Assembly (NCBI GenBank): GCA_036398095.1
Contig: DASWHR010000138.1
Span: 1-56,711, forward strand
Origin: DASWHR01 sp036398095
GTDB lineage: Bacteria; Actinomycetota; AC-67
Direction: 5' to 3'
DNA length: 56,711 nucleotides
The notes under the pieces are model-generated. The model made no database searches and was not told the DNA's origin. It saw only the letters and a list, made by a program, of their open reading frames with translations. A program made the position numbers and the translations under genes. Position 1 is the first letter of the stretch. Each line of letters begins with the position of its first letter. Shown piece by piece: positions 1 through 7,945 of this stretch.

Positions 1-4
1 CCAC

Positions 5-37
5 GAGCCCTCGGGACACCCCCTGACCCGGGGGCTC
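5..37. terminator. Hairpin at the left window edge
   Basis: Arms at 5-15 and 27-37 pair over 11 bp with one G-T wobble and an 11-base loop. There is no T tract on either side. It lies beyond a stronger hairpin that follows the penicillin-binding protein, so it could be a second stop or belong to a gene outside the window. Confidence 0.35.
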
Positions 38-46
38 ACTCTTCCC

Positions 47-81
47 CGCGATCCGGCCGCCCGCATGGGCGCCGGATCGCG
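47..81 (-). terminator. Hairpin just past the penicillin-binding protein stop
   Basis: The 10-bp arms CGCGATCCGG (47-56) and CCGGATCGCG (72-81) are perfect complements, and CGCCC/GGGCG extends the stem around a GCAT loop after one bulged base. It starts three bases after the stop codon of the minus-strand gene. It lacks a U tract, as is common for GC-rich actinobacterial terminators. Confidence 0.6.
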
Positions 82-84
82 CGG

Positions 85-2193
85 CTATCCGGGCGCGCTG
101 GGACCCGTCGGCCGGATGATCGTCGGCAGCGGCAGCGGGCCATCACCACGCGACGGCGTCGGTGACGGCTCCTCGCTCGGCTCCTCGCTCGGCTCCTCGC
201 TCGGCTTCACGACCACGCGCGGCCGCGGCGACTCCGACGCCCTGCGAAACTCGCGGTCTTCGGGCTTGTACTTGTCCAGCAGAGTCTCCATCGTCCGCTT
301 CCAGATCTGAAGCGGAAACGACGAACCCACCACATTGATGCCGTGGACGCCCCGCATCGGAACGCGTCCTTCAGGATGCCCCACCCAGACCGCGGCGACC
401 GCGCTGCCCGCGCCGCCCACGAACCAGGCGTCGGCAAAATCCTCGGTCGTGCCGGTCTTGCCCCAGGTCACGTAGTCGGGAATCCTCGCCTTGCGGCCGG
501 TCCCTACGCGGACAACTTCCTTCAGCGCGTCCATGACGCCCGACGCGACGTCGGAGGTGACGGCGCGCCGCCCGCTGCGATCCCCGGCCTTGCGGTTGCG
601 GTACAACACCGCGCCGTCGCGATTCTTGACCTCGGTCAGAGCCGTCGTCTTCAAGAACGTGCCTTCACGGGCGAAGGTCGCGTAGCCGGTCGCGAGGTCA
701 AGCGCGGACACTTCGGACGTGCCGAGTGCCAGCGACTCGACCGCCCGAAGCGACGCGGAGACACCCGTCGCTTTGGCGATCTTGGCGACGTTGGCCGCTC
801 CGACGTCGCGGATCAGTTGCGCGAACACCGTGTTGACACTGTAGGCGGTCGCGCGCTTGAGCGTCGGCCGCCCATAGCCGCGCCGGTCGTAGTTGCCGAC
901 ACGCCAGATCTGACCGTTGTCCAGCTTCAATCGCAGCGAACCGGGCCCCGAATACCGGTCGTCGAGCGACTTCCCCTGCTTCAGCCCGGCCGCCAGCACG
1001 AACGGCTTGAACGCGGAACCGGCCTGCCGCACGCCTTGAACCGCCAGGTTTAGGTCGCCCAGCTTCTTGCCGCGCCCCCCGACCATGGCACGCACCGCTC
1101 CGGTCGCGACATCGATCACCACGACGGCGGCCTCAGGATCACCGGGCCGGTCCAGAATCTCGGCGATCGCATCTTCGGCCGCGCGCTGGACGTCCAGATC
1201 CAGCGATGTCGTCACCCGAAGTCCGCCGCGATAGACCACATCTTCACCGAATTCGGCTTCCAGAACCTTGCGGGCCCAGTCGACGAACGACGGGGCGATC
1301 GCCACCTGCTTGACCGGCGGCGCGATATCGAGCGGCGCGACGGCCGCCGCGGACTCTTCTTCCGTCGTGATCATCCCGTGCACGCGCATCCGCCCCAGCA
1401 CGTAGTTGCGACGCGCCTTCGCCGCCGGTCCGTTCTTTCGCGGATCGAACCGGCCGGGCGAGGCGGTGATGCCGGCCAGCAGCGCCGCCTCTTCCAACGT
1501 CGCCTGCCCGATGTCGTGGCCGAAATAAAGCCGCGAGGCAGCCATCACGCCGTAGGCGCCGTTTCCCAGATAGATCGAATTCAAGTACGCGGCGAGGATC
1601 TTCTCTTTGGAGAATCGACGATCCACCCGAATCGCGGTGACCGCCTCGCGGAGCTTGCGCCACAGAGTCCGTTCGTTGCCGACGAATGTGTTCTTGACGT
1701 ACTGCTGCGTGATCGTGCTCGCTCCTTCCCGGTCGCCGCGCACGTTCGCGACAACCGCCCGGCCGATCGCGATGGGGTCAACGCCGAGGTGACTCCAGAA
1801 CCGTTCGTCTTCGGCGGCGACGAAGGCGTCCTGAACGACGTCCGGAATCTCGTCGATGCCGACCACCACTCGATTCTGCTCGGGCCGCAATTCGGCCAGC
1901 GGTCGCCCGTCCACGTCCAGCAGTGTCGCGTTCTGCAAGGGCGGCGCGGCCGACAGCGACGCGGGCCCGAAGTAGATCACCGACGATCCGACGGCAAATG
2001 TCGTCAGCCCGGTGAGCAGAATCAACTTCCATTTGCGCATCGAGCGGATGCGGCGAAGAACGCGGATGGGCAGGCGACGAGGGACCTCGTTCGGCTCGGG
2101 TCGGCGCTTGGGCGGATCGGGGTCGCCCGGAGCAAGCGCGCCTTCCGCAAGCGCCGTCGAAGTGGTAGACGCCCTGACCCGGCGCTCGTCCAT
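85..2193 (-). CDS. Class A penicillin-binding protein (glycosyltransferase plus transpeptidase)
   Basis: A bifunctional peptidoglycan synthase of 702 residues that polymerises lipid II and cross-links stem peptides outside the membrane. A basic cytosolic N-terminus is followed by one membrane segment at about residues 55-76. The GT51 domain carries EDERFWSH (catalytic Glu128) and STITQQ. The transpeptidase shows GSAFKPF (Ser393, Lys396), YSVN (Ser452, Asn454) and KTGTT (579-583). The C-terminus is an extracellular Pro/Ser/Glu tail with SEEP repeats. The frame is open upstream but that part is antisense to the next gene. The start at 2193 is preferred because TACAAT lies six bases before the ATG with no Shine-Dalgarno sequence, a leaderless arrangement. 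A second ATG at 2040 lies just before the membrane segment. Confidence 0.93.
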   Translation of the reverse strand: MDERRVRASTTSTALAEGALAPGDPDPPKRRPEPNEVPRRLPIRVLRRIRSMRKWKLILLTGLTTFAVGSSVIYFGPASLSAAPPLQNATLLDVDGRPLAELRPEQNRVVVGIDEIPDVVQDAFVAAEDERFWSHLGVDPIAIGRAVVANVRGDREGASTITQQYVKNTFVGNERTLWRKLREAVTAIRVDRRFSKEKILAAYLNSIYLGNGAYGVMAASRLYFGHDIGQATLEEAALLAGITASPGRFDPRKNGPAAKARRNYVLGRMRVHGMITTEEESAAAVAPLDIAPPVKQVAIAPSFVDWARKVLEAEFGEDVVYRGGLRVTTSLDLDVQRAAEDAIAEILDRPGDPEAAVVVIDVATGAVRAMVGGRGKKLGDLNLAVQGVRQAGSAFKPFVLAAGLKQGKSLDDRYSGPGSLRLKLDNGQIWRVGNYDRRGYGRPTLKRATAYSVNTVFAQLIRDVGAANVAKIAKATGVSASLRAVESLALGTSEVSALDLATGYATFAREGTFLKTTALTEVKNRDGAVLYRNRKAGDRSGRRAVTSDVASGVMDALKEVVRVGTGRKARIPDYVTWGKTGTTEDFADAWFVGGAGSAVAAVWVGHPEGRVPMRGVHGINVVGSSFPLQIWKRTMETLLDKYKPEDREFRRASESPRPRVVVKPSEEPSEEPSEEPSPTPSRGDGPLPLPTIIRPTGPSAPG

Positions 2194-2199
2194 GACCCG

Positions 2200-2235
2200 A
2201 TTGTAGCCCCGGCCCGGCACCACGTTCCCTACAAT
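2200..2235. promoter_or_regulatory. Divergent promoter pair with outward-facing TACAAT boxes
   Basis: ATTGTAG (2200-2206) and CTACAAT (2229-2235) form an inverted repeat, each giving a TACAAT -10 box pointing outward. The minus-strand box is six bases from the penicillin-binding protein ATG, implying a leaderless mRNA. The plus-strand box is about 37 bases before the isomerase start, leaving room for its ribosome binding site. No good -35 boxes are seen, and the two promoters probably compete for the same DNA. Confidence 0.6.
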
Positions 2236-2271
2236 GGCCGCGCTCTGCCGATTCCCCGTAAAGGAGCCTCC

Positions 2272-3069
2272 TTGCCCGGACCGACGATCATGTGCTCCAC
2301 CGGACCCTTCTACATGCTCCCGCTGGGTCAGGCGTTCGAAGCGATCAGCCGCGCCGGATTCGACGGGGTCGAGCTGATGGTCACCTCCGAGCCGGAGACG
2401 CAGACCCCGGAGCGGGTCAAGGCGATCGCCGAGGATTTCGGCCTCACCGTGCCTGCGATCCATGCCCCGTTCCTCCTCCTGACCCGGCGAGTGTTCAGCA
2501 GCGACCCGCTCGAAAAGATCAAGCGCTCCACGGACCTGGCGCAGAGCATCGGATCCGATCTGGTCGTCGTCCACCCCCCGTACCGATGGCAGAACGCCTA
2601 CGCGCGCTGGTGCGCCGACGAGTTGCAGGACTACAATCGCCGCGAAGGCGTGACGATTGCGATGGAGAACATGTTTCCCATCTGGATCCGCGGCCGCGGG
2701 GTCGCCTTCCACCGAACGACCGGCATCGAGGACATGCGCAAGTACTCGAAGGTCGTGCTCGACACATCCCATCTTGCCGTCACCGGCATCGATATCGTCA
2801 CCGCGTACGAAGAGCTCGCCGATCGAGTCGTGCACATTCACCTCTCCAACAACCTCGGGACCGGCCGGGATTCACACTCGCCGCTGACGCAAGGCGTGCT
2901 TCCGATCGGCTCGTTCTTGGAGCGGCTCGGCCGCGCAGGCTATGCCGGAACGATCACGCTCGAGCTGGACGTGCGACCGTGGGCGGGGCAGCCGGCCAAG
3001 CTCCGATCGGTGCTCAAGGAGCAGCGCGACTACATCGCACAGCGGCTCGGCGCGCCGGCCGAGTCCTGA
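2272..3069 (+). CDS. Sugar phosphate isomerase/epimerase-like TIM-barrel protein
   Basis: A 265-residue protein of the xylose isomerase-like TIM-barrel (AP endonuclease family 2) superfamily. Metal-site elements are visible: HAPFLLL, VVHPPYR, the Glu of IAMENMFP, DTSHLAVTG, and HIHLSNN near the C-terminal half, then TITLELD. The start is placed at TTG 2272 because AAGGAG (2261-2266) lies five bases before it; the first ATG, at 2290, has no ribosome binding site. The substrate cannot be told from the sequence. M. tuberculosis Rv0498 is, from memory, a similar protein in a similar neighbourhood. Divergent from the penicillin-binding protein gene. Confidence 0.85.
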   Translation: MPGPTIMCSTGPFYMLPLGQAFEAISRAGFDGVELMVTSEPETQTPERVKAIAEDFGLTVPAIHAPFLLLTRRVFSSDPLEKIKRSTDLAQSIGSDLVVVHPPYRWQNAYARWCADELQDYNRREGVTIAMENMFPIWIRGRGVAFHRTTGIEDMRKYSKVVLDTSHLAVTGIDIVTAYEELADRVVHIHLSNNLGTGRDSHSPLTQGVLPIGSFLERLGRAGYAGTITLELDVRPWAGQPAKLRSVLKEQRDYIAQRLGAPAES

Positions 3070-3155
3070 AGAACGGTTTGTTGGACACGGGTTAACGGCT
3101 TGATGTCGGTTATGCACCACTGATTCCGTTCCGAGCGCTCAAGAGGGGGGCGAGC

Positions 3156-3587
3156 ATGGACGACTCATCAAAGGACAAGTCGTCGAAACGGAGAAAAGCA
3201 ATGACGGTCCGAGTGATGATTGTGGACGACACCGACCACGTCCGCGAAATGCTCGCCTCGATGCTCGAACTGGACGGGTTCGACGTCGTCGGCAAGGCCT
3301 CCAGTGGGCCGGAAGCCGTCGCACTGGTCGACGCGACGACCCCGCACGTGGTCGTGATGGACTACAAGATGCCCGGACAAGACGGCTTGACCACAACCCG
3401 GCTGATCCGCTCCACGCACCCGAACATGCCGGTCATCCTCTACACGGCCTATCTTGACGATCTGCTGCAGGCGGAAGCTCAGCAGGCCGGCGTGTCGGTC
3501 TGCGTCGGCAAGGTCGAAGGGCTGGAGACCCTCGAGCGAGAGATCAGCGCGCTCTGCTTGGGAGTCATCGAAGGCCAAAGCGCATAG
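3156..3587 (+). CDS. Single-domain response regulator (CheY-like)
   Basis: A 143-residue receiver domain with no output domain. The acidic pocket is IVDDTD, the phospho-acceptor is Asp69 in VVVMDYKMPG, and the switch region is LYTAY. The conserved Lys is probably in VCVGKVEG. No histidine kinase gene is nearby, so the partner is encoded elsewhere. Two starts are possible: ATG 3156 after a G-rich GAGGGGGG, or ATG 3201 with GGAG seven bases upstream, which would give a typical 128-residue receiver starting just before the first strand. A hairpin terminator follows. Confidence 0.88.
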   Translation: MDDSSKDKSSKRRKAMTVRVMIVDDTDHVREMLASMLELDGFDVVGKASSGPEAVALVDATTPHVVVMDYKMPGQDGLTTTRLIRSTHPNMPVILYTAYLDDLLQAEAQQAGVSVCVGKVEGLETLEREISALCLGVIEGQSA

Positions 3588-3629
3588 TCGCGACCTAGAG
3601 ATTCGAACCCCGGCGACGGCGAACCTGCA

Positions 3630-3657
3630 AGAAGGCGAGCCGCTTGGCTCGCCTTCT
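3630..3657 (+). terminator. Terminator hairpin after the response regulator
   Basis: Perfect 12-bp arms AGAAGGCGAGCC (3630-3641) and GGCTCGCCTTCT (3646-3657) with a GCTT loop. It is about 40 bases past the response regulator stop. The U tract is poor. Confidence 0.75.
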
Positions 3658-4074
3658 CGATAGTGGAGAAGCCTTTGGATCCCGACCTTCGAATCCTGCG
3701 GGGGCTGCGCAGTTGCCTCGTCCTTCATCCCTCGCCCGAGCCAATTCCGATGCCGGCTTCATTCCTCGGACGGCAACACTTTGTGCACTGCCCTCATCTC
3801 CTTAACTACGCGGCCGGGAAAAGGTTTCCTGCGGCGCTGCTTTCGACTGGGTGCAAAGTTCCGTTTTCGGCGTTTTCACGGAAAGGATGTGTCGCAGACC
3901 GCGGGTCCCGTCGTTGTGACTCCCGAAGTGCGAGATGCGTGCACGTGCGCTACCGTCGGACGCGACATGCGTGGATGGACGGCGGCGACGCTCGTGGTGC
4001 TTCTCGTAACTCTGCTCACCGCAGTAGCGGTGCAGTTGATTACGAATCGTCTGTAGCACGAAAGAGCGACGACA
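3658..4074. other. Intergenic leader region before the sigma factor gene
   Basis: No recognisable gene is seen in about 415 bases. Base composition is less GC-rich than the flanks, with short GTTTTC runs near 3870-3885. The only coding candidate is a 29-residue membrane peptide at 3967-4056, listed separately. The promoter of the sigma factor gene presumably lies here, but no convincing -35/-10 pair was found. Confidence 0.4.
3967..4056 (+). CDS. Possible 29-residue single-pass membrane peptide
   Basis: ATG at 3967 opens a short frame that is almost entirely one hydrophobic helix (TLVVLLVTLLTAVAVQLI) flanked by MRGW and TNRL. There is no convincing ribosome binding site. It ends 18 bases before the ECF sigma factor start. 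A longer version of the frame starts at 3781, but its first 62 residues look non-coding. It may be a real small membrane protein or chance. Confidence 0.25.
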   Translation: MRGWTAATLVVLLVTLLTAVAVQLITNRL

Positions 4075-4761
4075 ATGCCTCCTTTCTCACGGGTCAACTC
4101 TGCCCTCGCCTCGGTCGATAACACCGGCGAGGAGATCATCGTGGCCGAACCCGCCGTTGCAGAAAACCCGACCATCGCAACCGGCGCAGCCGGCGATGAA
4201 GACGTCATTGCGCTCGTGGACCGAGCCCGGGACGGGGACCATGAAGCATTCGCGTCCCTTTACGACCGGTATGTCGAGCGCGTGTACCGATTCATCGTCT
4301 ATCGCGTCGGTGGCGACGCCGCCCTCGCTGAGGACATCACCAGCGAGGTATTCCTGCGCGCCCTGCGCAAGATCAAGGGATTCACGTGGCAGGGACGCGA
4401 CGTCGGCGCCTGGTTCCTCACGATCGCCCGAAATCTGGTGCTCGACCACTTCAAGAGCGGCCGTCACCGCCTAGAGTCCGTCGGATTCGAGGCGCCGCAA
4501 GCAGGCGGCGTCGGCGACGAAGTCGTGGACGCCGAAGACGAAGCCCTGTCGCGCATCTCACACGGAGACCTGTACAAGGCCATCTCGCGACTCGGAAACG
4601 AGCAGCAAGAGGTGATCTACTGGCGGTTTCTGCAGGGCTATTCGGTCAACGAAGCAGCCGCCGCCATGGGCAAAAGCGACGGAGCAATCAAAGCGTTGCA
4701 GTACCGCGCCGTGAAGGCGCTCTACAAGCTGGTCGTCGTCGAGGATGGGATGGAACGATGA
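4075..4761 (+). CDS. ECF RNA polymerase sigma factor, BldN-like
   Basis: A 228-residue ECF sigma factor. Region 2 spans about residues 44-125 (AFASLYDRYVERVYRF, then DITSEVFLRALRKI and the DNA-melting segment AWFLTIARNLVLDHF). Region 4 spans about 160-218 and ends with the helix-turn-helix GYSVNEAAAAMGKSDGAIKA. It has an N-terminal extension of about 43 residues; Streptomyces BldN is made as a pro-protein with a longer N-terminal extension. GTG 4141 (residue 23) has GAGGAG six bases upstream and is an equally credible start. The downstream DUF5667 membrane protein matches the BldN-RsbN gene pair. The assignment rests on context and overall similarity. Confidence 0.88.
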   Translation: MPPFSRVNSALASVDNTGEEIIVAEPAVAENPTIATGAAGDEDVIALVDRARDGDHEAFASLYDRYVERVYRFIVYRVGGDAALAEDITSEVFLRALRKIKGFTWQGRDVGAWFLTIARNLVLDHFKSGRHRLESVGFEAPQAGGVGDEVVDAEDEALSRISHGDLYKAISRLGNEQQEVIYWRFLQGYSVNEAAAAMGKSDGAIKALQYRAVKALYKLVVVEDGMER

Positions 4762-4869
4762 CTAGTCAGAACGAATTACGTGAAAGATCACCCGCCGGAC
4801 GCCCGTGTCCAAAGCGGGCATTGACTCGTTGCGCTCAGTGAGGGACGTTTCACGCAGAGGGATGGATCA

Positions 4870-5964
4870 ATGAGCAACCACCGAATCGACGAAGAAGCTT
4901 TCGCCAAGATGCTCGAGAGCGCGCAGGCGCCGCGTGACATCGAGGCGAAGCGCATGCGTGCGCTCGTTTCCGCGATCGAGAAGGCCCGTCCATCCGCCAC
5001 CTCGATGAACCCGGCCTTCGCCACCGCGCTTCGCGAACGGCTCACCTCCGCAGCCCAGATCCTCGAAGAGGCCGAGCAGGCCGCGCGCGTCTCCTGGCGG
5101 GTGCGCGCCGGCATTTGGATGCGGGCCAAGAACGACTCGTGGCGTCGCTCATTTCGCGTCGTCGCCGCGACCGGCATGGCCGTGCTGATGCTCGGCGGAA
5201 CGTCGGCCGCGTTTGCGAGCGCACACAACGCGCTTCCGGGCCAATGGAACTACGGTTTGAAGCGATTCTCCGAGTCCGCCCACCTGTCGGTAACCCGCGG
5301 CGCCGAGGCGCGCGGCGACGCCAAACTCGACGCGGCCCGCACCCGGCTCGATGAAGTACGCCGGCTCGCGGCCGCCGGAAACGATGACGCCGCCCTCTAC
5401 GTTGCGACGCTGGGCGACATGGACGCCGCCACGATCGACGCATCCGAGCTGCTGGTGCAAGCCAGCCGCGACGGCGCCGGCATCGGGCCGCTGCTCCGGC
5501 TGGCTTCATTCACCTCGGCGCAACGCGCCCGATTGGAATCGGTCGTCGTGCAGGTCCCGCCGGGGGCTCGGCCCGCGGCGCGCGACTCGCTGGCGACCCT
5601 GGTGCTGCTGAGCGACCGAGTGGCCGGGATCATCGACGGATGCCCATGCCCGGGCAACCCGCTCGAGATCGCCCCCGCCGGATCCACGACGGGGCTGCCC
5701 TGCTCGTGCGAGCAACCGGGGACCAGGACGCCCGGCGGCGGCACCGACGAGCCGCAGGCCGGTCTGGAGCCCACTCCCGAGCCGAGCGGGGGGCAGCAAA
5801 CGCCGCCACCCGGCTCCGAAGACCCGGGAACCGATGTCGTGTCGGGAACAGAGCTCGACGACCCGGTCAACGACGCCGTCGATGACATCAACGACGTCCT
5901 GGACGGGCTGGGCCTCCCGACGATCGGCCCCTCCCCCCTTCCCACCCCGACCCTCGGGCTGTAG
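4870..5964 (+). CDS. DUF5667-type membrane protein, probable anti-sigma factor (RsbN-like)
   Basis: A 364-residue single-pass membrane protein. The cytosolic N-terminal part (about 1-97) is helical and charged and is the expected sigma-binding region. A membrane helix lies near 98-118 (VVAATGMAVLMLGGTSAAFA). The DUF5667 domain (about 120-255) starts with the family-typical ALPGQWNYGLKRFSE. A Pro/Gly-rich tail follows, with a CPCPGNP and CSCE cysteine cluster. In Streptomyces, RsbN is encoded next to bldN and holds that sigma factor at the membrane; the same order here suggests the same job. The start has GAGGGATGG upstream. Regulated proteolysis or exported ligand sensing is possible but not shown. 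Confidence 0.82.
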   Translation: MSNHRIDEEAFAKMLESAQAPRDIEAKRMRALVSAIEKARPSATSMNPAFATALRERLTSAAQILEEAEQAARVSWRVRAGIWMRAKNDSWRRSFRVVAATGMAVLMLGGTSAAFASAHNALPGQWNYGLKRFSESAHLSVTRGAEARGDAKLDAARTRLDEVRRLAAAGNDDAALYVATLGDMDAATIDASELLVQASRDGAGIGPLLRLASFTSAQRARLESVVVQVPPGARPAARDSLATLVLLSDRVAGIIDGCPCPGNPLEIAPAGSTTGLPCSCEQPGTRTPGGGTDEPQAGLEPTPEPSGGQQTPPPGSEDPGTDVVSGTELDDPVNDAVDDINDVLDGLGLPTIGPSPLPTPTLGL

Positions 5965-6432
5965 CCGAGGCGTTTCAACGGCGGGTTGCGACTGGGGCAC
6001 CTGACAACGGATGCCCGTTTCCTTCCCATATAAGAAGATTGCTTGGAGACGACGCGAGCATCCTGGGGTTTCGCGGCCGACCACCATCGCAAAAGGACGC
6101 CGATTAGCCCCATGTCCGGTTTGTCGGCCAAGAACACCGTACGGCTGGCCAAAGGCAAGAAAACCAGGCATACTCCGTCACCTAGCACGGGTTTCATCGT
6201 TGTGGTCTGTGTAGGACAGGAACGTTCGTCGCAGTGAGTGGCGCCCGCGTCCGGCTGGGGACTCGGGATCCACGAGGTCAGACAGTGTGGGTGGTGGGTG
6301 TGTGCGGACGCACTTCAATGCCCAGAATTGTCCCGCAGGGACGGCACTCTCTGACCTCGAAACAGTAGGCGCTGACGGCGGGCGAACCTGAATCGGGTTC
6401 GTGGTTGGGCCTCTATATTAGGAGGGGGCGAA
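5965..6432. other. 468-base intergenic region upstream of a surface protein gene
   Basis: No convincing gene is present; the frame at 6043-6237 has low-complexity content and no ribosome binding site. The region holds one candidate BldN-type promoter (6176-6203) that would leave a leader of about 220 bases before the surface protein gene. I looked for c-di-GMP and c-di-AMP riboswitch signatures and did not recognise any. The TATATT at 6414-6419 sits on top of the ribosome binding site, so it is unlikely to be the -10 box. Confidence 0.5.
6176..6203 (+). promoter_or_regulatory. Candidate BldN-type ECF promoter
   Basis: CGTCAC (6176-6181), a 16-base spacer and CGTTGT (6198-6203) match 10 of 12 positions of the Streptomyces BldN consensus, recalled as CGTAAC-N16-CGTTGA, with the exact spacing. 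It is oriented toward the sortase-type surface protein gene and lies just downstream of the BldN/RsbN-like pair. The match is to a remembered consensus and could be chance. Confidence 0.4.
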
Positions 6433-7800
6433 ATGCGCAACGGGGTTAGCTGGACTCGCCGTGCGGCGGCAGTCCTATCACTGTCGGTGGCGGCGGTTGT
6501 CATTGCCGGGCCGGGTGCAGGCGCAGCAAGCGTCGACACCTACAACGCCCAGGCAAGCGGAACAACGCTCAGTCTGTCTGTTTCACTTCCGCTCGGTGAC
6601 GTGGTTGCCGGAATCCTCGGAAACGCGGGGGTCAAGGGCAGCACGATCAGCGAACGGATTTCGTTCTCGAACGCGACGGCGGACGTAACCGCGACGCAGT
6701 CGAAGGGTTCCGCGCTGGGCCAGGTGTTCTTCGGAACGCTCGACCCGACGATCCTTCAGGTGTCGCGACTCGTCGGCTACTCCAAGGACAAGCTGCCCGA
6801 GGTTTCCTCGAGCGTGACCAGCGCGTCGCAAGACGGCGCTGTGGACGCGAAGAAGGACGCCATCGCGGCAGTCGACATCGGCCCGATCCACATCGGCGTC
6901 GGTGAGGTCGAGTCCTCGGCCTCGCGCGCGGGCAAGCTGGTTTCCACGAAGTCGGTAGCTCGACTCGCCGGCATCAAGGTCGACCTTGCGTCGGTCTTGA
7001 GCGAAGGTGCGGTCGCCGACCTTCTCAAGCCGGTTACCGACCTGCTGGACGGCACGGGCAGCCAGCCCGGTCTGATCGACCAGCTCAACGGCCTGCTCGG
7101 CGGCGTCGAGCAGACGCTCAAGGGCGCCGGCTTGGACGTGGACCTCACCATTCCCGAGGTCAAGACGCTTCTGTCGAAGCCGCTCGTCAACGTCGGCATC
7201 ATCGAGTCCATCTCCCAGACGGGCATCGATGGCGCCTCGCGTCTGGCTCGCGGCGTGACTCGTCTGGCGAACGTCGACCTGCTGGGTGGATTCATCCACC
7301 TGGACGCGATCAACATCGAGTCGTTCGCGTCGATCGACGGCACGGTTGCCGGCGCGAGGGCGTCGGGCATCCAGCGCATCGTCGGCCTCAAGATCGGCGA
7401 CAACATCGTCAACCTGAACACCGGCTCGCTGCAGGTGCTCGGCAAGACGATCCAGATGCCGGTCGAACTGACGAAGTTGCTCAACGTCACGGTGGACGCG
7501 CTCGGCCTGCAGGTTCAGGTCGCGCAGAAGCCCGAGATCGTCCGCACCGCCACGCACGCTCGTGCCGCGACTTCGTCGCTGCACTTGGGTCTGGCTCCGA
7601 AGCTCCTGACGGGCGCGCCGCTGTTCTCGGTGCAGCTCGACGGTCCGGCTTCGGTCGCGGATGTCCGCGGCGGCAGCGTCCTGGGTGTGCGGGAAGTTCG
7701 CATCCCGACGACGGGTGTCAGCGACACCGCAATGCTGGTCGTCGGTGCGTTGATGGTCGGTCTTGCGATCGGCGCTCGCAAGTTCGCGCTGAACAAGTAA
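6433..7800 (+). CDS. Secreted surface protein with LPXTG-like sorting signal
   Basis: A 455-residue exported protein. The signal peptide spans about residues 1-33 (WTRRAAAVLSLSVAAVVIAG, then GAGAAS). The body is rich in Val, Gly, Ser and Ala with alternating short strands and LxxLLxG helical stretches. The C-terminus is IPTTG (424-428), a hydrophobic helix and the basic tail GARKFALNK, a cell-wall sorting signal of the LPXTG class with Ile in the first position. No sortase gene is in the window. Residues about 260-340 resemble part of the other sorted protein at 28954-30735. The ribosome binding site AGGAGGGGG is strong. Function unknown; a structural coat component is plausible given the adjacent BldN-like sigma factor. 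Confidence 0.8.
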   Translation: MRNGVSWTRRAAAVLSLSVAAVVIAGPGAGAASVDTYNAQASGTTLSLSVSLPLGDVVAGILGNAGVKGSTISERISFSNATADVTATQSKGSALGQVFFGTLDPTILQVSRLVGYSKDKLPEVSSSVTSASQDGAVDAKKDAIAAVDIGPIHIGVGEVESSASRAGKLVSTKSVARLAGIKVDLASVLSEGAVADLLKPVTDLLDGTGSQPGLIDQLNGLLGGVEQTLKGAGLDVDLTIPEVKTLLSKPLVNVGIIESISQTGIDGASRLARGVTRLANVDLLGGFIHLDAINIESFASIDGTVAGARASGIQRIVGLKIGDNIVNLNTGSLQVLGKTIQMPVELTKLLNVTVDALGLQVQVAQKPEIVRTATHARAATSSLHLGLAPKLLTGAPLFSVQLDGPASVADVRGGSVLGVREVRIPTTGVSDTAMLVVGALMVGLAIGARKFALNK

Positions 7801-7819
7801 CCGGCTCGTCGAATCATCC

Positions 7820-7847
7820 GAAGGGCGGTCCGAATGGACCGCCCTTC
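7820..7847 (+). terminator. Terminator of the surface protein gene
   Basis: Perfect 12-bp stem, GAAGGGCGGTCC (7820-7831) with GGACCGCCCTTC (7836-7847), and a GAAT loop, 20 bases past the stop codon. A weak T-rich stretch (GTCGTTGT) follows. Confidence 0.85.
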
Positions 7848-7945
7848 GTCGTTGTGCGCCCCGCCCGAAGGCGCGGGACTCTGCGCGACCCCGTGGTAGG
7901 CTCGGCGCGACCTGCCGGATGCTCATGCCAGGAGGGCGGACAACG

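Noticed and set aside
3598..3660. TTCGAACCCC-like T-loop suggesting a minus-strand tRNA
   Set aside because: The flanking stem pairs poorly and no acceptor, D or anticodon arm can be built around it; the overlap with a clear terminator hairpin explains the pairing.
4758..4841. 27-codon frame overlapping the sigma factor stop as ATGA
   Set aside because: No hydrophobic or conserved pattern, composition like non-coding sequence, and no relation to the next gene's start; kept only as a remote possibility of a leader peptide.
6414..6419. TATATT as the -10 box of the surface protein gene
   Set aside because: Transcription would start inside or after the ribosome binding site.
5965..6432. Possible c-di-GMP or c-di-AMP riboswitch upstream of the surface protein gene
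   Set aside because: None of the conserved loop sequences of the known classes could be found by eye on the plus strand.
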